64,000 bases of DNA from Arbacia lixula (taxonomy: Eukaryota; Echinodermata; Echinoidea; Arbacioida; Arbaciidae): NCBI GenBank assembly GCA_963669155.1, contig OZ022589.1, positions 13,828,741 through 13,892,740 on the forward strand, written 5' to 3'. The position numbers and the translations under genes are program-made. Under the pieces are notes generated by a model. That model did not search any database, was not told the origin of the DNA, and saw nothing but the letters and a program-made list of their open reading frames with translations. Below are positions 1 to 13,800 of this stretch, piece after piece (the first letter of the stretch is position 1; every line of letters begins with the position of its first letter).

Positions 1-181
1 GGGCTCCTACTTGATCTCCATCCTCACCTGCGCCGTAATGTGGGCGGTCTCGGCAATCCTGTTCGCTGCCGCCTTCGCTCTGCATCGCCGTCGTCTCCGA
101 CTACGATCAAAGAGGTCTGACGAAAAACACGATCTCGACGACATACATGAATCTAAGAACGCCATGTCCCAAAACTTGTAA
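1..181 (+). CDS. C-terminal end of a multi-pass membrane protein (partial)
   Basis: An open frame runs in from the left edge (first full codon at base 2) and stops with TAA at 179-181, giving about 59 residues. It starts with a hydrophobic stretch (GSYLISILTCAVMWAVSAIL and following) of one transmembrane helix. A basic cluster (HRRRLRLRSKR) follows, then a polar, acidic tail ending AMSQNL. A last helix, positive-inside arginines and a hydrophilic cytoplasmic tail are what the end of an MFS-type transporter looks like, but no family signature is visible, so the family is inference. Its C-terminus does not resemble that of the SLC22 gene downstream. An AATAAA at 643-648 is a possible polyadenylation signal. 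Confidence 0.6.
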   Translation, partial: GSYLISILTCAVMWAVSAILFAAAFALHRRRLRLRSKRSDEKHDLDDIHESKNAMSQNL

Positions 182-460
182 GACTCGACAATCTATTGCT
201 GACTTGACTTACAACATGAACCAAGGGATTTGAGTAGATGCGTAGGAAAAGACGATAGCCCGTATTCCGCACAAAGGCTAAGCACCGTCATTATCTTCCT
301 TTAAAGCTGTACTTAAGACCTACTTGTTCACTAATTAGTTTCGTGTTTCTATTAATGTAATGTAACAATGTAAGCTATATGCATTTTGTATATTCTGCAA
401 ATATTAATGTGACGCGCGTAGAGAACCGTCATGTTTATAATGCGCTATATAAGCTTTACT

Positions 461-486
461 TATTATTATTATTATCATTATTATTA

Positions 487-526
<40 letters not shown>

Positions 527-590
527 CATCATCATCATTATCATTATTATTACTATGATTAGGATTAGGATTAGGATTAGGATTATGCTT
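461..590. repeat. (ATT)n microsatellite with a GATTAG tail
   Basis: An imperfect ATT/ATC trinucleotide run is followed by about five copies of a six-base GATTAG unit. The apparent poly-isoleucine frame on the minus strand is a by-product of this run. Confidence 0.9.
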
Positions 591-642
591 ATGACTAAGC
601 ACAAACGCCATACTCATCCTGGACTGATATTATAGGACGCCG

Positions 643-648
643 AATAAA
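643..648 (+). promoter_or_regulatory. possible polyadenylation signal AATAAA
   Basis: This canonical hexamer lies about 460 bases after the stop of the gene that enters from the left edge. It is the first clear one after that stop. There is no transcript support. Confidence 0.3.
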
Positions 649-1763
649 ACAACGTGAAATATACATCATTATTGATTCAATATAATTGATTGTGTCTTCG
701 GAATCACTATGGAACATTGAGTTTGTCCGCATAATGGTTGCAGCAAATAATTTCAATCACCAACTATTGTGATTCTGTGAGGAAAATTCATGATTTAGTG
801 ACAGCATGAGATTATCATTTTGCGCCCCACAAAGTTAGTAAGTAAAACCATCGTTGTGTATACGGGCCGATGACTATTTTGACTACTTTTTTTATCATTT
901 TTGATTACTTGATATCATTGGCATGTAACGACAGTGTCAGCAAAAAATGATTATAAAAAGAGGGCAAATAATGCCGAGTAACATATCTTTTGTTAAATTG
1001 GGTTGACATCTTTTATTTTACACAACTGTAAAGAAAGTTCGTGGGACTCATGTAAGTTAGTCAAATGGCTCCTTTTTTACAGTCATAAAGAATCGTAAAA
1101 AAAATCGTGCTATCAGGCGACTCATTCAAGTTAGTCATACCCTATGACATCATAATGATCATGGTGAATGATCATCAAATGGTCATCAAATTATATGACA
1201 TTACTGAAATGGCACAAAAAATAATAATCACTGACACACACAAAGAAAGACTGTAAGCAATCGGTGCTCCTTATTTTTTTTGTAATGGTTCCGTTATCAC
1301 ATAAATGATACTTTTATTACGTTAATGGTGCCGTTACCACGTTAATGGTCCCGTTATCACGTAAAAGATCACGACATCATGGTAACGATAATGGCTCAGT
1401 TATCACAAACAGTAATAATCGATAGGATTAATTATTATTTTAAATATTCTCTTTTAATGAAAGACTGTTTCAAGGATTCTGACATTACAGATTGATATCA
1501 TATCATTGATAAGGCAATTAATCGAAAATGAATAGTTCTACATAGTAATTCGTAATTTGGCTGTATATAGGCCTATTCTATATATCCATTCTATATTGAT
1601 TCGTGTAATCATGTCCATCTATTTTGCAAAGGTAATCAAGGGAATGATGAATGGTAAATGATTATGTCGATGAAGATGGTAGTAAACAATGGTGCTGATG
1701 CGGGTGGTGATCATAGTAGTACATGTAGTAGGAGTAGTAAGACACTATAGTAGAAGGAATAGG

Positions 1764-2005
1764 AGTTGGAGTCGTAGTAGTAGTAGTAGTAGTAGTAGTA
1801 GTAATAGTAGTAGTAGTAGCAGTACATGTAGTACATGTAATTGTAGCAGTAGCAGTAGTAGTAGTAGTAGTAGTAGAAGTAGTAGCAGAGGCAGTAGCAG
1901 CAGTAGTGGTAGCAGTAGTAGTAGTAGCCGTAGTAGTAGCAGGGGTAGTAGATGTAGTAGTAGTAGTAGTAGTAGCAGCAGCAGAAGAAGAAGTAGTAGT
2001 AGTAA

Positions 2006-2058
<53 letters not shown>

Positions 2059-2060
2059 AT
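1764..2060. repeat. (AGT)n microsatellite
   Basis: About 300 bases of AGT repeat with interruptions (AGC, GGT, ATGT). The poly-serine and poly-valine frames across it are artefacts of the trinucleotide. Confidence 0.95.
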
Positions 2061-2105
2061 AGGGGTAGTAAAAGTAGTAGGGGTAGAAGCAGAAGTAGGA
2101 GTTAA

Positions 2106-5100
2106 AACTGATTTTGTGATTATTTGTGCTTTATCTGTGGTCTTGTTTTTGTTTCGTCAGCTTTACCGCTAAATATTAGTTGTTCATCACAGAGAATGTG
2201 TTTATTACGTCAGCGTAAAGGGTTGTGAGTAAGATTGCACGTTAACAGCATTTGTTGTGAAAAGTATACGCTATTGTATAAGGTCAATCGAACTTTATTT
2301 TCACTTGGAAGAGCTTATCCTATGCGATTATGTCTCATGACTGCGTCTTTGTAGATACATGTATACATGTATATGTTTTGTCCTTTTAACCATGGACATA
2401 ATATGAAAGTGTTACTACTCAATAAATAAGTTTTTCCTTTGGAATCAAATAAACACGCTGTATTTGTTTGGTTGTGTAAACCTTTACGCGTACATTTCAT
2501 TTGGGTGCTGATCTTTAACTCAGCGGGTTCGTCAAATTTGAAAGTCTGCGCGTGCGTCAATATTTTGTGAGCAAATATTGCAAAAAAACATGACTATCTT
2601 CAATCGATCATAGCTCCTCAGAATGACTGGTAACCCTATTTTTATTTTTTTTTTAGTATTCTGAAAGAGTATGAAATGTAGATGTGATTTCATGTCTCAT
2701 GTAGCCGTTAAATATATCGTGAAGACATCGTATTGCCATATGAATCGAAAAAAGAATTCATGTATGACGTCATGAACTTTTTTACCTGTTTGAGCGTACC
2801 TCAGTAATCCGGTTTTTATTTTCTCACAAATTTCAGTATGTTGTATCTGAGACCTTACTCTATAGTTACTTTGCCTTTGCTTTTCATTTTGATCAAGTCA
2901 TCGTGGTGTAAATCTTTATTATAGGCATTATTTCAAAATCAGACGTATGTACGTTTGTATGTCAATGGAAGGGGCATGTATTTCCAATCATGTAATGACA
3001 TGACGGTCTTCCACGAGCTGTATCTCGCTCATGTTAAGATAATTTTATATGCTGTAGCTGAGTCTACTAACTTTCGTACATGTGGTCTCCGTTTTTTAAT
3101 CAGATGTTGGGATCATGGCAAAATTTCAGATTGAATATCGATTTCTAAATCATTCTAGCCCCTGCTGTGCATTACGTGTTAAATGAAAAGGAAGATTTGT
3201 GGATGAATTTGTTCAGCCGCTGTTTTCAGAACGCGCGATCCCGGTTCGATTCCTGGTGTGGGGAAGGTCACTTTTTCATTCCTTTTGCAATGTTTATTTT
3301 GCCACCTTCTTGTGTTCTATCGGTCACTTGTCATTCTCTTTGAGATTTTCTTTTCCCACTTTCCTCTCGCCCCTTTCTGAAATGACTATTAAATCACATG
3401 TTGTTAGCATATAAACATGTGATAATTTAGGCAAGTCTCTGAAATGTTAGAATGTTGTAGGTGCGCTATGAGCTTTCTTGAGCGTTGCCTCTGATTTCTA
3501 TTGAATAGATTGCCATCGTGCATTTACCGGCCCATGTCTGTGTATGAATTTACAAATACAGCTCACCTTATACTTGTCCATAAGTATGGCTTGTATTGAT
3601 TTTCATGATTCATTCAAAACAAAATAAAGTCAATTACAGTGCATGTATATAAAGAAAAACAATCAAAAAAAGCAAAAATACAATTGAAGAAAAAAGGGGG
3701 AGAAAAAGATGCACTATCATCTAATGATCAGAAGTGGTACATGTAGTTGTGAAATCATCAGTACTAGCACAACCCTGTCACATCATGCAACCTCGTAGGA
3801 GAAGGGGTTGAAGTTGATAGTCCTTATGGTATGGAAGATATGAAGGACTGATCACGTGTCTTTTTTTAACAGAATCTTCACGCTTGACAGACTTTGAAAA
3901 ACGATTTATTTTCAGATACATATGCATAACTTCAGATGCTGACGAATAAATCCAGAAAGTTTGGATGATATCAGAGATCAGGGCCATGTTGCAGATAGGT
4001 TTTCAATTATTGTATTATACCATCAATGGTAACTTCCATGATAACAGCCAATGAGCTCTCATCATTGCACCTATTTCCATGGCAGTTAATATTGATGGTA
4101 AGTTACAATAATTGAAAACCTATATGCAACATGCTCCAGGAAAGTGTGGAAAATTGATGGATAAAAAACGAATAGAAATCAATAATACTTTTTGTTAATC
4201 CTCTCTAGGCAGGGCTGTTTCTATGTACCTTTGTCCGCTATTCTTTTTATCGTCCGCCTCTTCTCCCACACACATTACGCCACAGATTCACATAGTGCGC
4301 ACACCGAGCCATTCCACTGATCGCGGGACTCCACGAATCTGTCCGCCCGAGAAAAAAAAATATTTCAGGGTGGAAAATTGTTGTATGTGATGCGCCATCA
4401 ACGTTCGTTGTCGGCGGATTGCTAAATACTGTCCAGGGGGCGGACTACTATTGCAGTGAAGCATGTCAATAAAGACGGCTCGAGAAGACCTCAAATGCCA
4501 TATTGTTAGATTGGTGGTCTTTCTATACAGGTAGTCCTAAAGTAGGTTTTACTGCGGTCTTTATAAACAGGTGGTCTTTATGAACAGGTCTTTAACCCTG
4601 ACTGGGCTTTTTGAAAGCAGGTTTTGACTGGGGGGTCAGTTTGCCCCTCCCCCCCCCCCTTATTATTTCTGCCACGGAACGTTGTATTGACGCGAAATTT
4701 TGCACAGAGATAAAGGAACATGTTAAGATTGCGACTGCTTATTTTTTTTAATGTATTCAATTTTGTGTAAATTATGATTTATGCAAATTAGATGCATATC
4801 TTACAAAATTATTCATATTTAATTTAAAAAAGATGAAATGGAAGTCAAACTTTTTCCTATATGCCGAGTAGCATAATCAACAATATCATGTGAAAAATGA
4901 AATTTTAAATCAATTCTTATGTATTTTATTGCTTTTCTAAATTTTTATGATTTCTTTTGCTTCAGATTATGTATTTTGATCAGTTTCATAAACACTGTGA
5001 TATAGGAGAAGGCCTAGACGGCACAATTAACAGTGATATAGAGCAGTATCGGAAAAGCAGTATTTTGTACACAAACCTATGCGAAATTTTGCTTTTTGAT

Positions 5101-5350
5101 CAGATTTTGGTCTGACATGCGATTACATGATGTTGCGTAATACCCCCAACTCACTAGATGGCGATTCCGCTGCGATCGTCAAAAATCGATAAAGCGTGGT
5201 ATATCGTAGCTTGATCGTGGCTTGATCTTTCCAGTCTTCTCCGTCGTACCTTGATCTTTTCTGAAGCGGTTAGGATCGCCACCATCTTCCTGGTCGCCAC
5301 AAGATTTTGAACATGTTCAAAAATTACGTAGCGAGAGCGCGGAGGTGCTA
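2106..5350. other. intergenic sequence
   Basis: No gene was recognised. It holds one hairpin element (3985-4133), poly-C near 4650 and otherwise unique-looking A+T-rich DNA. Confidence 0.5.
3985..4133. mobile_element. short inverted-repeat element (MITE-like)
   Basis: The left end reads catgttgcagataggttttc and continues to ...aattattgta. The right end is its near-perfect reverse complement (tacaataattgaaaacctat, then atgcaacatg). The arms are about 28 bp and the loop about 90 bp, with internal 'accatcaatggtaa' palindromes. It has no coding capacity. The internal palindromes resemble those of the elements at 45148 and 48482. Confidence 0.7.
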
Positions 5351-5699
5351 AAGCGCATCACAATTGAGTCATGAGCGTATTACAAACTACATATTCGTAG
5401 CTGTAACGGAGCTCCAACGCATAAAGTGTAGTAGAAGCGCATTAAAAGCAGCACCGATCGCCCGTGCTTTCAGACCCGTTCCCAAGACAATACTGCCACG
5501 CTGCTTCCGTTTACAAGGCGACTGCCTTGCGCTCGACACACTTCACACCGCTTCCACCGCGACGCTTTCTTCTTTGGGTGGCATGTGGCACACGTTCTCA
5601 GCCTGCTGCAGGCATTCGCGTTGCGCTTTTGCTGCGCCGCTGATGACTGGGCAGCGATTGCGCGCAACGACCGTCCGCGCTGCTATAAAACACCGTTCC

Positions 5700-5985
5700 G
5701 ATGGTGGCGGATTATCATATTTGCAACAGATTACGAGGCGATACCACGACGTTTTCAAACACGCCTGCCCAAGCTACCCCTGCTGGCCAGCGCGCGGTCC
5801 AAGAGAAAGAACAAGAGGTTATGGTGGCGGTAGAGGAACAGGAGGAAAGTATGGTGGAATGTCTTATTGACAATCCGGTCATGTACAACAAGAAGATGCG
5901 AGATTACCAGGACATATCAATGAAGGAGAGACTGTGAGCGGCCAAGGCTGCTGAAATTGGCATGGACTAGCGTTTCAAGAGAAAT
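5700..5985 (+). pseudogene. decayed MADF-like (transposon-associated) ORF
   Basis: The frame starting at 5701 has a charged linker (VQEKEQEVMVAVEEQEESM). It is followed by MVECLIDNPVMYNKKMRDYQ, DISMKERL, a TGA in place of the expected tryptophan codon, then AAKAAEIGMD and TAG. The order 'LI-x-x-x-P-x-hydrophobic-Y/W-[DN]-K-x2-x-D-Y-x-D...K...[stop]A...A..[IL]G' matches the MADF DNA-binding domain common in PIF/Harbinger-type second ORFs and in regulators. The G+C content is higher than in neighbouring DNA. The internal stop and the lack of a matching transposase nearby suggest a relic. The assignment rests on pattern recognition only. Confidence 0.4.
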
Positions 5986-7130
5986 CGTTTCAAGAGCCCA
6001 TCATGAACGCAACACAATAGCTCCATTCGTAGCATAAGCGTAGCGAGGTCCTTATTAGCGTATGAGCCTCGTTGTACGGTAGCTTTGATCGCAGAAGCAG
6101 CGCATCACATCTGCCTCGAATCGTGGCAAGAGAGTGGCAGCGTCGTACTATCAGCGTATTACCATCGCCTTCAGCGCTGGTCGATCGCAGCGAAGTTGCA
6201 GTGCAATCGCCTCGCAGGCTAGAAATAGAATTCGAGGAAGATTCTGCTACGCCTTGCGGGATTTACACAGATAGCCATGGTCGCTATGATCGCCTTCCTA
6301 GTGAGATGCGGGTGTTAGGTTCCATTTCTCCTTGGTGTGATATGTGAGTATTGCATTTCCTATGCATTTGACACGAGGTGTGTGGTCTGACCTCATGTTG
6401 CCGACACAGTCTCTGATCCATAACACGTGACTGGCGCGTGTTCTTGCTGTCATTGTGGATGTGAAGGTGATATTTGGATAATCAGACAACCTTTCAAGCG
6501 TCCGTGCTTTTTTTATATCGTTATATTTATGGGTGAGTTTTTGACCAGTTTCCTGCTTTTGGAGTTCACTTTAGTGAGGACTGGGTCTGATGTTTGCAAA
6601 ACATCTGAAGATTTCTTTCAAAAGCTAAAAGTTGTTACGTGGCACGACATGGTATGTGAACACAAGGGAGGTAGCTACGGGGGACCGGGGGGTCAGGTGC
6701 CCCCCCCCCCCCCCCAACATGATTCCCATAGAGCAGCATTTCATCTGGCACACAATATTTTGGTGCCCCCTACAAAATTTCAAGCCCACCCCCCCCCCTC
6801 CCCGCTGAAAAACCAGTAACGAGCATTGTAAAGTGTCCCGTTTCAATTTCTGCCCTCAAAATCTTATCTGATTCCTAGTGGTAGGAGCGTTCCCCTGATG
6901 CTCCCAAAATGAAACAAATATGAATAGTGAGTAAAGCTGGACCAGAAGAACGTTGCGCTTCTAAGGCGCAGGTTCTGTGAAGGAATATAATACAGTGATA
7001 TCCAACGTATTCAAATGATTATTGCTTGGTAGGATATCATTAATCTTTGAAGTTTTACAGAGCCTGCGCCCCATAGAATAAACATCCTTCAATTATGCAT
7101 TTCAGTTTCACCTTGATCTGACCTGTATTT
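5986..7130. other. intergenic sequence with poly-C/poly-G tracts
   Basis: At 6000-6400 the G+C-rich tail of the MADF-containing block continues. Around 6680-6810 there are several homopolymeric C and G runs. I see no gene. Open frames here have no recognisable domain. Confidence 0.4.
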
Positions 7131-7864
7131 TTATTTATTTAAGTGTCACATTTTGTTTGTTCTTATTTGGGTCACCCGGAATCTGGAGAGACTTGTGTAT
7201 AGTACTGGTATGAGAGTGGGAAAGTGGCACATCATTAAATATAACATATGCCTGCAATATACACAGAATTGTTTATCATAACGAATTCATAGCAAACAAC
7301 CATCAACCAATTAAACTGGAGTTGCAACACAATGATGTATTCTGCACAACCTTGCGCAGAACTCGATCGCTGATTCGTCGTATGCGAAGGCAATTTCTAT
7401 CTTCCGATCAACAATTTCTGTCGCAATACCAGTCTATTCCAACATTTGTACAGTGCAGACTGTACTTGTTATCCTCCACATTACCCTATATTCATTATCT
7501 GTCAAATCATCCAAACTTTTGCCCTTTTAGTGCAATCAAACAATTGCGACTACATTACTGTTATTGAAGCAAATATTTACTGCTCTTGACATCTCTAAGT
7601 ATATATATTTATCATCGTTACGCAAAGGCTCAAAGCTCGAATGTCAAGGGGACATAACACTCAAGAACCCCAGGAATCTTCTTTGTCCGATACAGGACAA
7701 ACACACGTTGACAGCGACCATCAGATAATCTCAAACTGTTCCGGGCTGGACGTGATGACTTTAGTCAGCACCGTCAGTATAAACCCCAGACTCAAAAGCG
7801 ACCAATATCGATATCATAGCGACACGGGGTTTAGAACGGTACGCGTAACTCCCTTCATTCCACG
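7130..7864 (+). promoter_or_regulatory. promoter / 5' flank of the SLC22-type gene (duplicated at 25.2-26.1 kb)
   Basis: This segment immediately precedes the SLC22 start codon. It is recognisably similar, in blocks, to 25230-26123, which precedes the orphan exon 1 copy. Shared words include 'gacagcgaccatcagata' / 'ggcagcgaccatcagata' and 'aaccaatatcgatatca'. Conservation of non-coding sequence upstream of both copies shows that the promoter region was duplicated with the exon. No TATA box could be assigned confidently. Confidence 0.5.
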
Positions 7865-10800
7865 ATGGCCTTTGATGATATTTTAGCACAGATTGGCGAA
7901 TTCGGACTTTACCAAAAGTTGGTTTACGTCGTTATTCTGGTCACTTGGTTTCCGGCAGGCAGTAACGTTCTTAGTATCGTCTTTATAGCGTCACCATCCG
8001 ATCATTGGTGCGCAGTAAGTACCTTCACCTTTCTCCTTTATGCTGTACCAGGTAATATAATTACAGCTGTACATGATTTGTATTATACTACTAGGTGCTT
8101 CAAAAAAAATTGTCATGTTTGAAGACTGATTTTTAAAAAGCTACAGCTCGATATCATGCTGAAATTTACACATCGTTAGTCGAACGATGTCAAATGTTAA
8201 GAGCAGGTTTCGTGACAATTCATTTATTATTATTTTTGGAAAAATTCTTGGACTATGTAATTTTTAAGAAATTTGGACCTAAATGTCCTTTATGTATCTT
8301 ACCGTGTACATGTATCATATTTTTTTCAGACATTTTTCTATATGTACCTTTAACATGTATTTAGTTTTTGTTTCTGTTTTTCTTGAAACATTACATGTAT
8401 ATTTCATTTAATGGAATTATGAAAGATTGATGGTGTCAGGCTCGACTAGCACTCGTGCTACACTCTGGTTCCTTTTTAACAACAATATCTCTCATATTAT
8501 TTTTACTATTGTAATACTGTAACTTATCCATAACTTTGGTTAAATAATGCATATTAGGTACATGCATGCAGGGTACATTCTATGTATTCATATTTATCAT
8601 ATGTATTCTATTATTACTTAATATAATGTTAGTGTTTAAATCTGTAGGTTTTATACTAGAATTGTTACTTAATTCTCTGATTTTTATGTTGTTATTGTTA
8701 ATGTTGTTAAAACATTGTTCTTGTTATTGCTATTGTTGTTAAATAAACTCAAACTCAAAAGCACCATACATCCATAATGACACTGCGGTGATATTTAGAA
8801 GTGGATTGACACGTGTGTGTCTTCCATCCCAATATTTTTCAATACATTTCAATTTCTATCTTTCTCTTTTCCTCACTTTATTTCCCAAATCTCCTCCGTC
8901 TTATGAAACCGACTCAGACTCCAGAATGGGACTCCGCTAACTGTTCCGGTCTCGCCCTATCCGAACAAGAATGTACAGCTTACAAGAAATTCCTCTCAAT
9001 CCCGTACGATACGTCATCGACTAACGGCAGTGCGGTTTACGCGCGCTGTGAAAAGTATGACGTCACGGGACTCGCCTTTGAAGACGCAGTGGAGCGCGCG
9101 GAGAGTGGATTCAACGGAAGCGACTGGGGTTATGACGTCATACCATGTGATTCAGGCTGGATTCACGACAGAGCATGGTCGGAGTACACCATTGTGCAAT
9201 CGGTGAGTTCGCTTTCGTTCATTTTTTTCATTTACCTAACATTTTTTTTTTCTTTAGAAATGAAGACATGAGGTAAGGTCCAGTGAAATAATTAATACCA
9301 GATTATTTTTGAGCTCATGTTGATAGCTTTCTTTTTTTTTCTCTCTCAGTTCGACCTGGTGTGTGGACGCAAACATTTGATCAACCTGTCTCAGTCGCTC
9401 TTCTTCTTGGGAGTACTTCTTGGGGCTTTCATATCTGGAGCATTTGCTGACAGGTACGTTTATACCTATGCTTACCTCCTCCCTCCCCAAATTTCAACCA
9501 CCGCACTTGTTACGATGTGCCCTCTCATAGTCCTTCGTAAGAAATTTAAATACATATTCATATATTTGTATATTTCTTGTTATATGTATATACATATCTA
9601 AATATATGTAAAACAAAGAAGACTATATGAGGTTGCGATGGCGCTGAAAATGTACGCGTAAGCAAAACCAATTTAATAAAGACTCCGAAGAAGAAAAATA
9701 TTTCAAAACGTCGGTCATAAACCTTTATAAAAAAAAGGAATGATGATGTTTGAACATTCTGTGGACTTTACCATGTACTTGACCTGTGCGCTTGTAATGT
9801 TTTTCATTCTTGCCTTTACCTGACCTACGTAACAATGTATTATATCAGCATCTTCTAATGCGCTTCTCATAGTAGAAGTACGCAATCGTGTTTATATGTT
9901 GATTGTTCAAACATCATCATTCTTGATTTATTGTTTGTGTTAACATTAATCATACACGTGATTATATATATAACTATAAATATATACATAGTAATATCAT
10001 AAATATTACAACATATCTATATATTGTATATATCAAAAATGTAACTGGTCTTCCGTTTCAAGCTCCTTATTGCGAAAGTTCGTTGATCCGAAGATTCGTT
10101 ATTCGTGAGGTTCTAATGCTCTGAAAGTTAATTCCGAAGGTTCAAGATTCATCCGGTCCGTTCTACCGATCGTTCTATAGTCCTGAAATAAAAAATGATT
10201 AGTTTATCCGAAAAATTAAACAGGGGTCGTTAATCCGAAAATAAAGACTATACCGTGTTTTTGGCTAAACATTTCAAACGTTATTGGGGCGCAATTTTAA
10301 ATCGATAATTCACACTATTCCCATGAGTGTGGCAGAGAAGAAGAGAAAGCAGTTGATTTCAGTTTTCGGATTAACGAACCTTTGGAAAAATACAACAAAT
10401 ATTCCGATAAACGAGCCCTGTTTCGTTTTATTAGTTAGAGCAGGTGGTTTAATTTTTTACTTAACAGTCCCTATCTTATTTTTGAAAATTGAGTTCTGTT
10501 ACATTTCGGATTAACAAACTGTGGATTAAGGAACTTTTATAACAAGTCTTCGAATGAATGCAACATATGCGAGAATAAATGAACCCTATTTCATTGTCGG
10601 ATAAATCAGCCCCCAAGTTATACGAAATGTGTGTGTCCGGATTAAAGAACGTTCGAAATAACAAGCATCACACTGTCTTGCTGGCTGTTCAAATATAGAG
10701 CAAACAAAGTCAGTTTTCAATATTTTGGAGGATCATTACTAAGATGACCATTCTTTACCAAATGTTGATTTTTGTCTATATTTTATGGCCAATCTGTTTC

Positions 10801-13800
10801 ACTGATATGCCATGTGTTATTTGATTTCAATTTATATCATTTCCATTATCTATATTTATATTTCTTTGCCTCATCAAATCGTTTGTTTATTCCAAAGATT
10901 ATTACTTGCGATAAGGCTGTTAATCAGCGGAAAAGGAAAACAACTTGAAAATACCCAAATGCAAATATACATGATATGTTATTTGCTTTTAATTTACTCG
11001 TGTTTCCCATTATATTTTTCCAATATGCATTTTGCCTCATTGAATCGTTTGTTTAGTCCAATTACAATTAGTATGTACATTTATTTACAATTAATCTGTT
11101 AAATACACATAATATTAGCTTGGCTTTCAGCCTGAACTATCAACCCTATCTAGCCCGGGGGGGGGGGGGGGGCAAAAACAGCTCCCCCCCCCCCCCCGAC
11201 ATTTTGCGTGATAAATTTTTAACGCGAAAAGATCGTGCCGCGACGTTTCATGACTTTTTTCATCCAAGTCTCACGCAGCTTTTAAGACCAAATTTGCGAC
11301 GCGGAGGTATCCGCTTCCGAAGTTGCGTAACATTTTGTATGTGCATGTCAGATCAAAAATTGCTCAAAAGCGTGATTTCATGTACAAATCCAATGCAAAT
11401 TCTGTATCTAGCCAAAATTCATAAATGTATCAGCATTTTTATTTTTTCTGATGAAAAGCTATAGATTTCATGTTACTTATGACTGAAATAATGTTGCTAA
11501 TGATTTCCATCGAAAAAAAACAATGAAATACATCAAGTCCAAAAAACAAGGAAATACATAAGCAATTCAAAAAACAACAAAATACATAAGAAAAAAATTG
11601 AAATTGCCATTTTTTAACATCTTAATTTGATAATAATCCTAAGAAGAGTCTCCGGACTGAAATCTGGCCGTTTTAGGACTGTATTTAAAGATTTACAGCC
11701 AAATTATTAGTTTATGCATTCATTAGCATAATTAATTAAGAATAAATTGTGGAGATTACGTCATGGGTGACGTATGTACCAATTTTCGTCGCGATTGCGC
11801 GATGAACGGTCGAGATCTTAGGGGAAGTGTGTTTTTGCCCCCCCCCCCCCCCCCCCCCCCCTCCGGACTATGTAATTTCAAAATAGCTCGGGCTATATAG
11901 AGTTAAATATAGAGGGCTGGCTGCAATACACGATATCTTCTCGATTTCTTTCCTGCAACAAGGAAAGAAAGAGAATGATACAAATTCCAGTGACTAGTCC
12001 TAGAGTACTAGACTCTATTTTTATAATTGGATCAGACATATCGAACATCCGGAATCCAGACAACAAAATACATATAATTCCAACTTATATTGGTGTGGTA
12101 TTTGACCCCACGGATGCTAAACATTGTCATCTTTGCGCAGGTACGGAAGGAAGCCAACTGGAATAGTATGCAACGTGGCCATTGTAGCCTTGGGGGTGGG
12201 GTCGGCCTTCGCCCCAAATTACGTCACCTTTGCCGTAGTGCGGATATTCTTAGCCGCCGCCTGCTGGGGCCTTCTCATCTCTGTGTGGGTTATAGGTTGG
12301 TACATGAATAATCCACTAAATTCCGAGTCTTGTTTTCACCCATCATAAAACATATATGGAAAGGGTAATTGCGACTGGGACTTGGTAAATAATTAAAACT
12401 ATCAATACTCCCTCGGCTTGCGACCTTGGGATTATAATATTTGTTTAGAGCACCTGGTGCCTGTAATAGTTTTAACCATGTACCTTAGAGTAGAATCTAT
12501 TTGTATATTATAAACAAAGAAACCGATCATAGATACCTTTCACCAGTTGCACATGCTACCATGTTCACGTTGTATATTTATTTATTGAGAGATGTGGAGT
12601 CGCCCTTGTCATAGCCAAACTGATGTTTAGTTAGAATGATCCATTGTGAAATGAAATTTGATTTTGTACAGGCCTTTATTTCCCCCAAACATTACAAAAG
12701 ATGGGCATAGGATGAATTTGTGTGCATTTAAAAATTCATGAAAAATATTTTTGTAATTGTTGAAATCTGCAGAGGAAAGACATGCATCGAATATATATAT
12801 ACAATATGCAGGTTTTGAATAATCTTGGATTCGATTACATCACACTCTGAATTGACAATTATGTTATTCTTTCTGGCTCACTTCCGTTCGCATACAGACG
12901 TCCATTGTACCGGAAGTGGGTATGACATTTTCCTCATAAGCAGTAGGGAGAATTAATGTTCCATATTGTTGTTATTTTGTCCTTACCAGGAACTGAGTTT
13001 GTCGGCCCTTCCTGGAGACCATTTTGCGCTGTGTTCATCTGTATGGCCTTCTCTATGGGCTATATTCTCCTCTCCGTCTGCGCGTACTTCATCCGAAATT
13101 GGAGACATCTTCAAATCGCAGTAAACGGTAGCTTCGCCGCGATTATCGTCTGTCTCCTGTAAGCAGTGATTGGAAGGGCGAGGGCGATATTTGGGTGGTA
13201 GCCCCCACTTTTCACCATTTTCATCATCTGGTTTAAGTCGATATCTTGTAATAACTAATACTCTTCCTACCGTGGGCACAATAAAAATGCTCAGCTTCCT
13301 CGAAATTTGAGCTTCTTGATATGATTCAGGAATCTTCTGGTCATCACTTAAGAATGGCGGGAATAGGTGTAAGCAGTCACGGTTGCCGCAATGTTTTTCA
13401 ATTAGTTAAGACACCCTTCTCTCGATGTACTAGTGCTCCTCTTAAGATAACAAGTTAGGATACAACTTCTTTGATTAACATATACTCCTGATCCCCCTCC
13501 TTCATTTAGACTAAGTGTGCAGTCGGGTAGCTCAAACTACACATTACCACCTATATTAGCGAAAAAGTAGAATACGAATCTCGAGCATGATTTTTTGTTA
13601 GGATTAGATACACAGGACGTCCTCCAGATTAGAATGAGGACAAACTGGGGTGGAGAGGTGATCATAACTCTGACCCCTATCTTATCGATTACAGTCCGAT
13701 ATTCCGCAGGTTCGTTTATTCCGAAGGTTCGTTATTCCAAAGGTTCGTAATTTCGAACCACGTAAATTGCCTATACCTCGATGCTCGTTAGTCCGAAAAC

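Larger units (their letters stand above)
182..1688. other. intergenic A+T-rich sequence
   Basis: This stretch is the presumed 3' UTR and flank of the first gene. It contains an (ATT)n microsatellite (about 461-560) and a short run of degenerate repeats around 1310-1400 built on 'cgttaatggt'. No coding potential was recognised. Confidence 0.6.
9454..12140. other. SLC22 intron 3, repeat-rich
   Basis: This intron contains a block of 'TTATTCCGAAGGTTCG'-type repeats (about 10045-10660) and a poly-G/poly-C bounded inverted-repeat element (about 11138-11905). No coding sequence was recognised. The open frames in it are A+T-rich chance frames. Confidence 0.6.

Noticed and set aside
404-604. Poly-isoleucine frame and telomere-like GATTAG repeats
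   Set aside because: ATT microsatellite. The hexamer is not TTAGGG and there are only about five copies in an internal position.
1689-2172. Poly-serine and poly-valine open frames
   Set aside because: They are frames through an (AGT)n microsatellite, not proteins.
5364-5870. 168-codon plus-strand frame
   Set aside because: Cysteine/arginine-rich with no domain. The better-supported frame in this block is the MADF-like one at 5701.
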